A stretch of DNA of 64,000 nucleotides from FW021-bin31 sp964647485 (GTDB lineage: Bacteria > Bacteroidota > Bacteroidia > Chitinophagales > Chitinophagaceae): the NCBI GenBank assembly GCA_964647485.1, contig CAZYHV010000013.1, positions 1 to 64,000 on the forward strand, in the 5' to 3' direction. A program made the position numbers and the translations under genes. Shown here one piece after another: positions 15,823-24,601 of this stretch (positions within the stretch are counted from its first letter, which is position 1; each line of letters starts with the position of its first letter). The notes below the pieces were generated by a model. That model searched no databases and was not told the origin of the DNA. It worked only from the letters and a program-made list of their open reading frames with translations.

Positions 15823-16539
15823 ATGAAAATTGCACTAATAGGATACGGGAAAATGGGAAAAGCTATAGAAGCCATAGCCTTGAAAGAAGGTCATGAGATC
15901 CTTTTCCGTATAGATGAAAATAATACTGAATTATTGGAAAGTGAAGATTTTAAAACTGTAGATGTTGCTATAGAATTTTCAACACCAAACACTGCTTTTG
16001 ACAACATAATGAAATGCTTAGATGCCTGTATTCCCGTTGTCGTAGGGACTACAGGATGGTTAGATAAATTAGCAACCGTAGAAGAAAAGGTCAACAATAA
16101 CCATTTGAGTTTTCTTTATGCTTCCAATTTCAGTATTGGAGTGAATCTCTTCTTTGAGCTCAATAAGAAGTTAGCTTCATTAATGGCGAATCAAACACAA
16201 TATGAGGTGGAAATGGAAGAAATCCATCATACACAAAAAAAAGATTCCCCCAGCGGAACTGCAGTAACCTTAGCAGAACAAATTCTCTCTGAAGTACCCC
16301 GAAAAACCCAATGGATTAATGAACCTTCTTCTATTGCAGAAGAATTGTCCATTATTTCCAAAAGAATAGATCCGACCCCGGGCACCCATACCATTAGATA
16401 CCGCTCCGAGATAGACGATATTGAAATTCGTCATACCGCCCATTCCAGAAAAGGTTTTGCAAAAGGAGCACTCTCTGCTGCTGAATATATTCATAACAAA
16501 AAAGGCATCTTCAGCATGAAAGATGTGTTGGGATTATAG
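15823..16539 (+). CDS. dapB: 4-hydroxy-tetrahydrodipicolinate reductase
   Basis: DapB reduces 4-hydroxy-tetrahydrodipicolinate in the diaminopimelate/lysine pathway, supplying peptidoglycan. At 238 residues it is of the short form common in Bacteroidota. It has the nucleotide-binding start IGYGKMGKAIE, VVGTTGW, and the catalytic stretch EEIHHTQKKDSPSGTA with the His pair and Lys. It lies 12 nt after DUF5683 and 2 nt before truB, so it belongs to the parAB operon. Confidence 0.95.
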   Translation: MKIALIGYGKMGKAIEAIALKEGHEILFRIDENNTELLESEDFKTVDVAIEFSTPNTAFDNIMKCLDACIPVVVGTTGWLDKLATVEEKVNNNHLSFLYASNFSIGVNLFFELNKKLASLMANQTQYEVEMEEIHHTQKKDSPSGTAVTLAEQILSEVPRKTQWINEPSSIAEELSIISKRIDPTPGTHTIRYRSEIDDIEIRHTAHSRKGFAKGALSAAEYIHNKKGIFSMKDVLGL

Positions 16540-16541
16540 TT

Positions 16542-17264
16542 ATGGAAACAGCAAATCATCCCTTTGAAAAAGGGCGCGTTTTACTAATTGACAAACCTAA
16601 AAACTGGACATCCTTTGATGTCGTCAATAAGGTACGTTATACCATTAAAAAACAGTTGGGAGGGAAAATAAAAGTAGGTCATGCGGGAACCTTAGATCCA
16701 TTAGCAACGGGTCTTTTAATCCTATGCACGGGAAAATACACCAAAAGGATTAATGAATTCCAAGGACTTTCCAAGGAATATACCGGTTCCTTTCATTTGG
16801 GAGCTACAACCCCAACTTACGACTTAGAATCGGAGCCTACTGAATTCAAGCCCTTATCCAATATCACCCCCGATCTATTATCCAAAACAACTAAAGAATT
16901 TACCGGAGTCGTACAACAAGTTCCTCCAATTCATTCGGCAGTAAAAAAGAAGGGAAAGAAGGCTTATGAGCTGGCTCGTAAAGGAAAAGAGGTTCATTTA
17001 GACCCACGAACAATTGAAATTCCGACTTTTGAATTGACTCGAATAGCACTTCCTGAAGTAGATTTCAGAGTAGTCTGTAGCAAAGGAACTTACATCCGTT
17101 CGCTCGCCAACGATTTTGGTAAAGCATTAGGCTGTGGTGCCTATCTCAGCCAACTCCGTCGGACAAAAATTGGAGACTTTTCTGTTGCTCATGCCAAAGG
17201 AATAGATGCCACGGTAGAAGAAATTCTGACTAGCTTTAAAAAGGATAGCCCACCGCAAAATTGA
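16542..17264 (+). CDS. truB: tRNA pseudouridine(55) synthase
   Basis: TruB makes pseudouridine at position 55 of the T-loop of tRNAs. 240 residues; it reads LLIDKPKNWTSFDVV, then the catalytic aspartate motif GHAGTLDPLATGLL (about 47-60), Y in KEYTGSFHLG, and PPIHSAVKKKGKKAYELAR. The C-terminal PUA domain is short or absent, as in many family members. Its 3' end overlaps the convergent tamL gene by 29 bp. Confidence 0.95.
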   Translation: METANHPFEKGRVLLIDKPKNWTSFDVVNKVRYTIKKQLGGKIKVGHAGTLDPLATGLLILCTGKYTKRINEFQGLSKEYTGSFHLGATTPTYDLESEPTEFKPLSNITPDLLSKTTKEFTGVVQQVPPIHSAVKKKGKKAYELARKGKEVHLDPRTIEIPTFELTRIALPEVDFRVVCSKGTYIRSLANDFGKALGCGAYLSQLRRTKIGDFSVAHAKGIDATVEEILTSFKKDSPPQN

Positions 17265-19677
17265 AGATAAGATTCCTTCTCCGCCACGTTTTACTGAAAG
17301 GTCTGATATGGCTAAGATCCCATCCATAGTTTTTGGATTCATAAGGAATTTTTAATGGTGTAGCTACATCCAACCGAAGGATGGCATAAGAAAAATCGAG
17401 CCGAAGCCCAACCCCACTTCCTACTGCAATATCCTGATAAAGCCTTCCTAATTTAAATTCTGCACCCGGTTTATTCGTATTTTCATGTAAATTCCAAATA
17501 TTTCCTGCATCTACAAATAAGGCTCCTTTTAAACTCAAAAATCCATCAAACATCGAAAACATATCAAAGCGATATTCTACATTCCCCTCTAACTTCATCT
17601 CCCCTGTCTGATCAGGAAATATATCCGGATCATTGGCATCCGGATTATAATAAGATCCCGGACCTAAGGCGCGCAAACGCCAAGCTCGTAAGCTATTAGG
17701 TCCTCCGGCCGTAAATTGTTTGATATAAGGCAGTACATCAGATTTCCCATAAGGTACTCCTACCCCTGCATAGACTCTTGTGACTAAAGTAGCATGTGGA
17801 CGATTAAAATAGTGTTTATATTCTGCACTCGCCTTGATATAATTAGAATATTTTACAGCAGCCAATTTCCCTAAAGTTGACTCTTCACTAAAGACACTGG
17901 TCGTCATCCTGTTCAGAGCACCAAGCAGCAAACCGGATTCTTCGAAATTACCTCTAAAGAAGTTTACATCAGATTGTTGACCAGATTTCTGATCATTAAA
18001 AATAAAAGAAACATTTTCTCCTTCAATAAAAATAGAAGAAAAACTATTCTTTAAGAAAGGATTGTTTTCTAACTGCGACTTAAATCCCGAACTAATATTA
18101 TAAATATTATTATAATTCAAAAATATTGGAGTAACAATCCATTGCTTTAAGGGTGTTTCATTCCAACTATAACTAAAAGAACCTTTAAAACTAGCCCAAG
18201 AGAAAAAATTCAATCGTTGTAAGTCATTAAATCCAAGGCTAATAGTTGTCTGAGGGTGTGTAAATACGGCATTCCCGCCCAGGTGAAAAGGAACTACAAA
18301 GCGAGGGAATGAGACCTGGCTTTCCACACTAATCTCATTTGCCTGTACAAATAAATGACCGGAGGCATCATCATTCCATTCCATACCGCCCTTTAAATTT
18401 ATACTAAACTGATTTGCTGCCCGATTGGTATTATTATGTTGATAATTCAAATTTAAAGCACCACCAACAATATAATCTCCTGCAGATGTAGTCGTCTCTA
18501 TATTGGCTCCTATCTCCTGTTTTTTTCCAGGAATCAAAAATATATAACAATCCAAACTATCTTTAGCATTCCTTACTGTGTCCATTTCCACATTAACAAA
18601 CTTCCAAACTCCCAAACTATTCAGTCGTTGAATTGTATTGTTTTGATCCTCCTTAGAAAATAATTCATTTTCTTCAAGAAAGATCGATCTTCGCAGCACA
18701 CGCGGACGCAGGGTCATCGATTGATATCTAATTTCTAATCCTTTATATAATTCTTTCTTATATTTTGAACTATCTCTTATCCCATAGGCTGTATAATCCG
18801 GATAAACATAGATATGACGAATATAATAGGGATGGAGCTCAGCCGAATCGTCTTGTTTCAACAGCTTAATATTCAGATCCAACTTAGGTTGTTCTTGTTC
18901 TTTCTGAGTTTTCACCCTAGATAAATTGCTAAAGGGATCAAAAACATTTCCAAAAATAGATTTATTAATTGTATCTAAGACAAATCGAATATTTCGATTT
19001 GAAAAATGAAAATATCCGGCATCCTTAACCACTTTCGTAAGTCGATCTCGTTCCTTAATCAGACTAGCAACTTTAAAAGGGGCTCCCTCTTTAATGAATG
19101 ATTGATCAGTAGCCTCCATCATCGCCTTCCTAATACTGGTATCAGAAATATCGTAGCTGATACTGTCAATAAGAAACACCTTCCCGGTATTTACTTTATA
19201 ATCTACTTTGGTTTTTTGATGTTTTGTCTTGGAGGTATAATCAGCTGTAGCATAGAAAAATCCTTGATTTTTCAAAAAGCTCACCATATTCTTCGCTGTT
19301 TTCATTGCCAAAGTAGAATCATAGATCACCGGGGGCTCCATGTTTTTATCGATCAATAACCAATTCCAGATTTTCCCTGTTTTCTTATCATTATAATTTT
19401 TATTATAAAGCCATAATTTTAGTCTGAGCAGGTTGAGCGTTTTTGTGTTGGGTTTTTGCTTAATAATAGAAGAAGATTTCAAATTATTTTTTATATCCTC
19501 TAATTCTGCATGATTAAGGTTGTCATCAATTAAATCCAACTTATTCTTCACAAGAAGGCTTTGATCTTTCCCGATATATTTTGTATTTGAACAAGAAGAA
19601 AAGAAAAATAGACAAGAGGAGAACAGGAGAATGCTTAAAATCTGAAATTTAAGCTTCCCATTTCCTTCTATTTTCAT
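17236..19677 (-). CDS. TamL-type lipidated TamA/BamA family protein
   Basis: Outer-membrane Omp85 protein of about 813 residues. The N terminus is a lipoprotein signal (FFFSSC followed by SNTKYIG), which marks the Bacteroidota TamL type and not classical TamA. POTRA-like modules occupy about 40-400 and the C-terminal 16-strand barrel (about 440-813) ends in the aromatic signature FAVGYPF. It is expected to insert or transport proteins or lipids with a TamB partner that is not in the window. The start at 19677 begins the lipoprotein signal; 19713 would add 12 polar residues. It is divergent from the RNA methyltransferase gene, a common neighbourhood for tamL. Confidence 0.85.
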   Translation of the reverse strand: MKIEGNGKLKFQILSILLFSSCLFFFSSCSNTKYIGKDQSLLVKNKLDLIDDNLNHAELEDIKNNLKSSSIIKQKPNTKTLNLLRLKLWLYNKNYNDKKTGKIWNWLLIDKNMEPPVIYDSTLAMKTAKNMVSFLKNQGFFYATADYTSKTKHQKTKVDYKVNTGKVFLIDSISYDISDTSIRKAMMEATDQSFIKEGAPFKVASLIKERDRLTKVVKDAGYFHFSNRNIRFVLDTINKSIFGNVFDPFSNLSRVKTQKEQEQPKLDLNIKLLKQDDSAELHPYYIRHIYVYPDYTAYGIRDSSKYKKELYKGLEIRYQSMTLRPRVLRRSIFLEENELFSKEDQNNTIQRLNSLGVWKFVNVEMDTVRNAKDSLDCYIFLIPGKKQEIGANIETTTSAGDYIVGGALNLNYQHNNTNRAANQFSINLKGGMEWNDDASGHLFVQANEISVESQVSFPRFVVPFHLGGNAVFTHPQTTISLGFNDLQRLNFFSWASFKGSFSYSWNETPLKQWIVTPIFLNYNNIYNISSGFKSQLENNPFLKNSFSSIFIEGENVSFIFNDQKSGQQSDVNFFRGNFEESGLLLGALNRMTTSVFSEESTLGKLAAVKYSNYIKASAEYKHYFNRPHATLVTRVYAGVGVPYGKSDVLPYIKQFTAGGPNSLRAWRLRALGPGSYYNPDANDPDIFPDQTGEMKLEGNVEYRFDMFSMFDGFLSLKGALFVDAGNIWNLHENTNKPGAEFKLGRLYQDIAVGSGVGLRLDFSYAILRLDVATPLKIPYESKNYGWDLSHIRPFSKTWRRRNLIFNFAVGYPF

Positions 19678-19750
19678 AAAAAAATCTCTTTCTAGCATTC
19701 CCCTCTTTGCCAATATTAAAGGTTCTCTTTTTTAAGTTGAATAATTCGTT

Positions 19751-19758
19751 TAAGTTTG
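19751..19758 (+). promoter_or_regulatory. Promoter -7 element for RNA methyltransferase gene
   Basis: Reads TAagTTTG; only 4 nt separate its last G from the ATG at 19763, so the mRNA would begin at or next to the start codon. Confidence 0.45.
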
Positions 19759-19762
19759 AACC

Positions 19763-20503
19763 ATGCTCTCAAAAATGCAAATTAAAACTATTCATGCGTT
19801 ACAGCATAAAAAATATAGGCAAAAATACAGCCAATTTATTGCCGAAGGACTAAAAATCGTCCTTGAGCTTTTAAAAAGTGAAAAAATTACGGTAAAAAGT
19901 CTTTTTATCACCCCGGATTATCGGGAAAAAATCCCCGATAATTTGTGCCAAACAGTTCAGGAATTTGAAGTTAATGAAAAAGAATTAAAAAAGATTTCCG
20001 GACTACAAAGCCCGCAAGGAGTGTTGGCCATTTGTCACTGTCCCAAGCCAACCATTCCCTTTTCCTACCATAAAAAAAGGACTCTGATGTTAGAAGCAAT
20101 CAGAGATCCCGGAAATATGGGAACCATTATTAGAATAGCAGACTGGTTTGGCATAGATCAAATTGTTTGCTCCAAAGATTGTGTAGATATTTATAATGCC
20201 AAAACAATACAATCCACCATGGGGAGTATTGCAAGAATTCCAATCGCATCGATGGATCTGGCAACGTGTCTAAGAGAAAAAGGAAAAGTGCCCGCGTTTG
20301 CAACGACACTAGAAGGGGAATCCATCTCTTCTTTCGATAAAATTCAAGAAGGCATTATCATCATTGGAAATGAGTCCAAAGGGATAAGCAAAGAACTCAT
20401 CCGGCTCGCTGAAACCACAATCACCATTCCCAAAATTGGAGGAGCCGAATCTCTGAATGCAGCCGTAGCTACCGGAATTATTTGTAGTCATTTAATACTA
20501 TAA
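19763..20503 (+). CDS. SpoU/TrmH family RNA 2'-O-methyltransferase
   Basis: SPOUT-fold RNA ribose methyltransferase of 246 residues. The N-terminal substrate-binding domain (about 1-95, FIAEGLKIVLE) is followed by the knotted domain with motif 1 EAIRDPGNMGTIIRIADWFG, motif 2 IGNESKGIS and motif 3 IPKIGGAESLNAAVAT. It methylates a rRNA or tRNA ribose; the target is not evident. It faces tamL divergently and overlaps prmC by 6 bp tail to tail. Confidence 0.92.
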   Translation: MLSKMQIKTIHALQHKKYRQKYSQFIAEGLKIVLELLKSEKITVKSLFITPDYREKIPDNLCQTVQEFEVNEKELKKISGLQSPQGVLAICHCPKPTIPFSYHKKRTLMLEAIRDPGNMGTIIRIADWFGIDQIVCSKDCVDIYNAKTIQSTMGSIARIPIASMDLATCLREKGKVPAFATTLEGESISSFDKIQEGIIIIGNESKGISKELIRLAETTITIPKIGGAESLNAAVATGIICSHLIL

Positions 20504-21349
20504 CTTTTGCCCCCAGAGTATTCTGTCCTTTCCATCAAAATCTTTTTTTAAAACCACATGAGTAAGTTGCGCTTCAAACAAAGCTTTTGTCTCTGCTCCT
20601 AATGTTTCATTAATTTCTACCATCGCAGAACCTCCTTGTTTTAAATGAGTGGTCGCCATCTCTAATATTTTTTTATAAAAAATAAGTGCGTTGTCATCCG
20701 GAACAAATAAAGCCGTTTCTGGTTCATGGTCAACGACATGCTTTTCCATATTTTTTTTCTCCATAACAGGAATATAAGGAGGATTACTTAGAATAATATC
20801 AAAATCGGGAAGAGAATTCAATTCCTCTTTATTAAAAATATCCTGTCGTAAAAAATGAATATCTGTTTTCAGCTTTCTTGCATTCTTTTGAGCGACTTTA
20901 AGTGCTTCCGGATATTTTTCAATTGCCCAAACCTCCAAATCAGGTCGTTGCTTTTTCAAAGCTATCGGGATACAACCACTACCCGTCCCAATATCTAAAA
21001 TTCTTTTATTTTTTTCTCCCTTTACCTTTTCCAACGCATAATGAATCAATTCTTCTGTTTCCGGTCGCGGAACCAACACCGCCGGATTAACATAAAAAGG
21101 CATGCCATAAAACCAGGCTTCTTCCAATACCTGTTGCACCGGAACAGATTTCAATAAAGCAATGCATATTTCCTCCCACTGGCTTTCCTGAACGGGAGTC
21201 AAAATATCTTGCTTGTGAATCATACGTTGAGTAGGGGTCAATCCGGTCAGTTTCTCGATGACCATATCTGTTATCTTTACGGATTCTCCCGCAGGATAAG
21301 ATTTTTTCAGCTGATCCGATAATTTCTTCTGTGCATCTCCTAACGTCAT
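20498..21349 (-). CDS. prmC: Release factor glutamine methyltransferase
   Basis: PrmC methylates the glutamine of the GGQ loop in peptide release factors. 283 residues with the family start YxLGxMTL-like N domain, SAM site DIGTGSGCIPIAL and the catalytic substrate motif NPPYIP (about residue 182). The start at 21349 is preferred to 21367 because a TAnnTTTG element at 21357-21364 overlaps the longer frame. The 3' end overlaps the convergent methyltransferase gene. Confidence 0.93.
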   Translation of the reverse strand: MTLGDAQKKLSDQLKKSYPAGESVKITDMVIEKLTGLTPTQRMIHKQDILTPVQESQWEEICIALLKSVPVQQVLEEAWFYGMPFYVNPAVLVPRPETEELIHYALEKVKGEKNKRILDIGTGSGCIPIALKKQRPDLEVWAIEKYPEALKVAQKNARKLKTDIHFLRQDIFNKEELNSLPDFDIILSNPPYIPVMEKKNMEKHVVDHEPETALFVPDDNALIFYKKILEMATTHLKQGGSAMVEINETLGAETKALFEAQLTHVVLKKDFDGKDRILWGQKL

Positions 21350-21356
21350 GGCTCCA

Positions 21357-21364
21357 CAAAGATA
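21357..21364 (-). promoter_or_regulatory. Promoter -7 element for prmC
   Basis: The minus strand reads TAtcTTTG; 7 nt separate it from the ATG at 21349, predicting a very short or absent leader. Confidence 0.45.
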
Positions 21365-21416
21365 CAATCCTTCTGTTTATAATTTTTGCTCAATTATATA
21401 ACATCCCAGATATTGT

Positions 21417-21424
21417 TATCTTTG
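21417..21424 (+). promoter_or_regulatory. Promoter -7 element for GH123/DUF4091 gene
   Basis: Reads TAtcTTTG, 75 nt before the preferred start at 21500 and 48 nt before the alternative at 21473. Confidence 0.4.
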
Positions 21425-21499
21425 ATCTAGATTTCATAATTTCAGCTTTTAAGAATAGTAGACACAACAAAAATGAAATTATCTCACAAAGTAATATAT

Positions 21500-23299
21500 A
21501 TGAAGCGCATCACTCTTCTCCTCTTTCTTTTTCTTCTCGGGATATCCACATTATTTGCCCAAGACAAAGAGGGTGTCACCACTTCCGGACGCTTAACCGG
21601 TCAGCTGCCATTTCCGGTTACCTCCTATGAAGAATTACCCAATCCGGCTTCTCCACATTCCGAAGATTGGCAAGGGCACAAAGGGATTAGGGTAAGCTGG
21701 GGAACTACTGATATCCGATACAAAAAGGAAAAACCCATGCCCATAAAGCAAGACAAAATGAAGCTTCAACTTCATGGATGGAGGGGAGAAAGAGTAGCCG
21801 CTCAATGGGTAGTGTCTGCCTATACAAAATCAACTACCTTGAGCTATGAAGTCAGTGACTTTATCAATACAAAAAATCACAACCAAAAAATTGGGAAAAA
21901 TAATCTACTTACCGGTTTCGTCCGCTATGTGATGACCGATGAACTCAATAAGGATGGAAAAGGAGGCTGTGGTTATAGAAAACCGAGTGATTTTGATTCC
22001 TCTTTATCTGCCGATGTCATCGACCCACTGACGACCTCACTGGAATTGCCCTTAGAAAGTACCCGACCGGGCTGGGTGCGGGTATGGATTCCAAGGGATA
22101 TCCATCCGGGAACCTATCAAGGAACAATCACCATTAAGGGTGATGAAAAAGTATTAGGAAAGCTACAACTCTCCATCGTAGTAGATCAAAAACAGCTCCC
22201 TAAACCCGCAGACTGGAGCTTTCATCTGGATTTATGGCAAAATCCTTACGCCGTTGCCCGATATTATGGCGTAAAACCATGGAGCAAAGCCCATTTCAAA
22301 CATTTGAAAGAGGATATGCAACATTATGTAAATGCCGGAGGGAAAGTAATTACCGCCTCTATCATTCATAAGCCCTGGGACGGGCAAACATACGACGATT
22401 TTGAAACCATGATTACCTGGATGAAACGGGCCGACGGTAGCTGGTATTTTGATTATACTATCTTTGACAAATGGGTACAGTTTATGATGGATTTAGGGGT
22501 GGATCAGCAAATCAATTGTTACTCCATGATTCCCTGGAAGCTCTCCTTCCAATATTATGATCAGGCAACGAATTCACTCAAATATATAAAAGCCCAACCG
22601 GGAGATTCTACCTACGCTCAGCTCTGGAAAACTATGCTCACCTCTTTTGCCAAGCACCTTAAGGAAAAAGGATGGTTCAAGAAAACCTATATTGCGATGG
22701 ATGAACGCCCGCTGAAAGATATGGAAGCGGCCCTAAAAGTGATTTACGAGGCCGATAAAAATTATAAAGTAGCCTTAGCAGGCAATCTGCATCCTGAACT
22801 CGTGGATAAAATTGATGACTATTGTATTTCCTATGGCCAGCATTTCACATCAGAAATGTTAGAGAAACGAGACTCTCTAGGAATGAAATCCACCTATTAT
22901 ACCAGTTGTTCTCAGCCTTATCCCAATACTTTCACCTTCAGCCCTCCTGCTCAGGCTGAATGGCTGGCCTGGTATGCAGCCGGTCAGCATCTTGATGGTT
23001 ATCTTCGATGGGCCTACAACAGCTGGGTCATCGAACCCTTATTAGACAGCCGGTTTACTACCTGGGCAGCCGGCGACACCTACCTTGTTTATCCCGGAGG
23101 ACGTACTTCCATCCGTTTTGAAAAATTGGTAGAAGAGATCCAGGAATATGAAAAAATAAACCTTTTAAGGAAAACCCTGCATGGAAGAAAACTTAAAAAG
23201 CTTCAGGATATACTGGATGGCTTCACCAAATTAGACCCGGCTAAAGAATCAGCCGGCCAACAGATCCGGAAAGCGAAAGAAGCGATAAGAAAGCTTTAA
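21500..23299 (+). CDS. Secreted GH123/DUF4091-like glycoside hydrolase
   Basis: About 599-residue exported protein with signal peptide MKRITLLLFLFLLGISTLFAQ. An N-terminal beta-sandwich-like region (about 30-235) precedes a TIM-barrel-like catalytic region resembling GH123 (LDLWQNPYAVARYYGV, IAMDERPLKDM with an acidic pair) and a DUF4091-type end (GYLRWAYNSW). GH123 members cleave beta-N-acetylgalactosaminides from glycosphingolipids; this protein may act on a related host or algal glycan, but that is inference. No SusC/SusD partner is near, so it is not in a typical PUL. An ATG at 21473 could add nine residues before the signal peptide. Confidence 0.75.
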   Translation: MKRITLLLFLFLLGISTLFAQDKEGVTTSGRLTGQLPFPVTSYEELPNPASPHSEDWQGHKGIRVSWGTTDIRYKKEKPMPIKQDKMKLQLHGWRGERVAAQWVVSAYTKSTTLSYEVSDFINTKNHNQKIGKNNLLTGFVRYVMTDELNKDGKGGCGYRKPSDFDSSLSADVIDPLTTSLELPLESTRPGWVRVWIPRDIHPGTYQGTITIKGDEKVLGKLQLSIVVDQKQLPKPADWSFHLDLWQNPYAVARYYGVKPWSKAHFKHLKEDMQHYVNAGGKVITASIIHKPWDGQTYDDFETMITWMKRADGSWYFDYTIFDKWVQFMMDLGVDQQINCYSMIPWKLSFQYYDQATNSLKYIKAQPGDSTYAQLWKTMLTSFAKHLKEKGWFKKTYIAMDERPLKDMEAALKVIYEADKNYKVALAGNLHPELVDKIDDYCISYGQHFTSEMLEKRDSLGMKSTYYTSCSQPYPNTFTFSPPAQAEWLAWYAAGQHLDGYLRWAYNSWVIEPLLDSRFTTWAAGDTYLVYPGGRTSIRFEKLVEEIQEYEKINLLRKTLHGRKLKKLQDILDGFTKLDPAKESAGQQIRKAKEAIRKL

Positions 23300-23317
23300 C
23301 CCAATAATTACATCCTT

Positions 23318-23626
23318 TTATTCAAATCTAATTGAAATGTCAAGATGCCCTCCAAGCCCTGCATTTATTATTTTCTGCAAGGTTGAAAATCTTATGTCCT
23401 TTAAATTATGTTCTAATTTGGATATATAAGACTTGTTTGTACCTGCAAGAGTTGCAAGTTGCTCTTGGGTCAGTCCTTTTTTTTCTCTTGCCTGCTGAAT
23501 GAGCACTCCAAGTTTGAATGAGTCATACTCGTTTTCAAAAACCTTCCTTTGTTCTGTTCCAATTTTACCTATTTTCTTCTCAACGAAATCGTCAAGGCTC
23601 GTCAGGTTACTATCTTTTGTTTTCAT
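23318..23626 (-). CDS. XRE-family antitoxin (HigA-like), toxin partner lost
   Basis: 102-residue protein with a Cro/C1 helix-turn-helix at about 40-95 (IQQAREKKGLTQEQLATLAG, SYISKLEHNLKDIRFSTLQKI) after an N-terminal extension typical of HigA-type antitoxins (DDFVEKKIGKIGTEQRKVFE). In such modules the RelE/HigB toxin lies immediately upstream and overlaps the antitoxin start. Here only about 14 codons of a toxin-like tail remain upstream (23610-23651), fused to a fragment of an oxidoreductase gene, so the antitoxin is an orphan. It may still bind its old operator or act as a solitary repressor. Confidence 0.8.
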   Translation of the reverse strand: MKTKDSNLTSLDDFVEKKIGKIGTEQRKVFENEYDSFKLGVLIQQAREKKGLTQEQLATLAGTNKSYISKLEHNLKDIRFSTLQKIINAGLGGHLDISIRFE

Positions 23627-23747
23627 AATACTCGCATTTTATCCTTTCAGCTTTCTCAATATGTTCTTCGTCTATACCTAATTCAGCAAAGGCTTTTTCT
23701 ATTGCATCCATCATCGGAGGAGGGCCGCAGAGGTAATAATATTTTAT
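23610..23747 (-). pseudogene. Chimeric remnant: oxidoreductase 3' end fused to toxin tail
   Basis: On the minus strand this reads in one frame YYYLCGPPPMMDAIEKAFA and then ELGIDEEHIEKAERIKCE, ending YYENKR and stop. The first part (23652-23747) copies the last about 32 codons of the oxidoreductase gene at 24602-25270 with about ten differences in 97 nt, many of them silent. The last part (AERIKCEYYENKR) has no counterpart there and resembles the C-terminal helix of RelE/HigB toxins, whose stop codon typically overlaps the antitoxin start as seen here (17 nt). No start codon or upstream sequence is left. This is direct reading for the duplication and inference for the toxin tail. Confidence 0.75.
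23652..23747. repeat. Direct repeat, distal copy
   Basis: Partner of the segment at 24613-24709. The centre-to-centre distance is about 960 bp. Similarity stops abruptly on both sides. Confidence 0.8.
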
Positions 23748-23806
23748 AACTTTGTCATGACTTGAATAGCTCAAAAAAAGTGGCGCTACATCACCGAAAT
23801 ATAAAC

Positions 23807-24142
23807 TTAGTTCAATAGGTTTTCAATTTCTTTTTTTAATTTAGGAAGTTCCCTTACTACGATTGTCCAAATAAGTTCATCAGAAATAAAATCGTATTCG
23901 TGGGCAATTCTGTTCCTTGTTCCTATTATTTTCTGAGCATTTTTAATCTTTAAATTGGAATTCTTGTAACTTGAAATCCGGTTGACAGCTTCACCGATTA
24001 TTTCAATATTTCGTTCAACCGCTTTCTTAGTTTTCAAGTCTTTTTTATACTTGAAAAAGTCTCTTTTTTCAGGAAGGAATTCAAATATTTCATCGATTGA
24101 GCGAATAATATCCTCAAGCCAGCTGTTGACTTTATTGTCCAT
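23807..24142 (-). CDS. hepT: HepT-type HEPN ribonuclease toxin
   Basis: HEPN-domain protein of 111 residues (DUF86 type). The catalytic motif RNRIAHEY fits R-x4-H-x-Y, where Arg and His cut RNA and the Tyr is AMPylated by the partner. Together with MntA it forms a toxin-antitoxin pair in which the nucleotidyltransferase silences the RNase. It overlaps mntA by 11 nt (ATGGACAATAA), so the two are translated together. All motif residues are intact. Confidence 0.88.
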   Translation of the reverse strand: MDNKVNSWLEDIIRSIDEIFEFLPEKRDFFKYKKDLKTKKAVERNIEIIGEAVNRISSYKNSNLKIKNAQKIIGTRNRIAHEYDFISDELIWTIVVRELPKLKKEIENLLN

Positions 24143-24434
24143 AAATCAACAATTTCGTTTCATCCAATTCCTTTTTGAAAAAGCTATTTTTTATCCCCCT
24201 TTCTTCAATAAGATCAATTTGACGTTTTAGTAACTCCTCTAATTTTTCTTTAAGCTGAAAATACAAGTCCGTGTATTTAAACGGGTCATTTTCATTAAAA
24301 TCCACGACAAAATCAATATCTGATTTTTTTTGGAAATCATCCCGAGTCACAGAACCAAAAGCAGAAAGTGTTTTTACGCTGTATTTTTCACAGAGTTTTT
24401 TGATTAAGTTGATATTTGTGTCATTAAGTTTCAT
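24132..24434 (-). CDS. mntA: MntA-type minimal nucleotidyltransferase antitoxin
   Basis: Minimal nucleotidyltransferase of 100 residues with the active-site motif GSVTRDDFQKKSDIDFVVDF (G-S-x10-D-x-D, about residues 27-46) and a third acidic position downstream. In known MNT-HEPN systems it transfers AMP units to the HepT tyrosine and neutralises it. It is the first gene of the pair. It lies 168 nt downstream of the oxidoreductase stop, with a perfect inverted repeat in between. Confidence 0.88.
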   Translation of the reverse strand: MKLNDTNINLIKKLCEKYSVKTLSAFGSVTRDDFQKKSDIDFVVDFNENDPFKYTDLYFQLKEKLEELLKRQIDLIEERGIKNSFFKKELDETKLLIYGQ

Positions 24435-24475
24435 CTGTTTATTTTTATATATTTTATGGTCAGATGTAGCCTTTG

Positions 24476-24523
24476 ATGATAAAAATAATCATTCCCCTGT
24501 GTGCTAATGATTATTTTTATCAT
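24476..24523. repeat. Perfect 18-bp inverted repeat upstream of mntA
   Basis: Arms ATGATAAAAATAATCATT (24476-24493) and AATGATTATTTTTATCAT (24506-24523) are exact reverse complements around a 12 nt loop. It lies between the oxidoreductase stop and mntA. It could be a factor-independent terminator for the folE operon (though no separate T tract follows) or an operator for the toxin-antitoxin pair. Confidence 0.75.
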
Positions 24524-24601
24524 GTCGGGTTCATAATACGAAAATAGTCAATTATTTTATTTTCTTAAACCTTGTTTCTCGCATTTGGCAAAAGAAAATG
24601 A

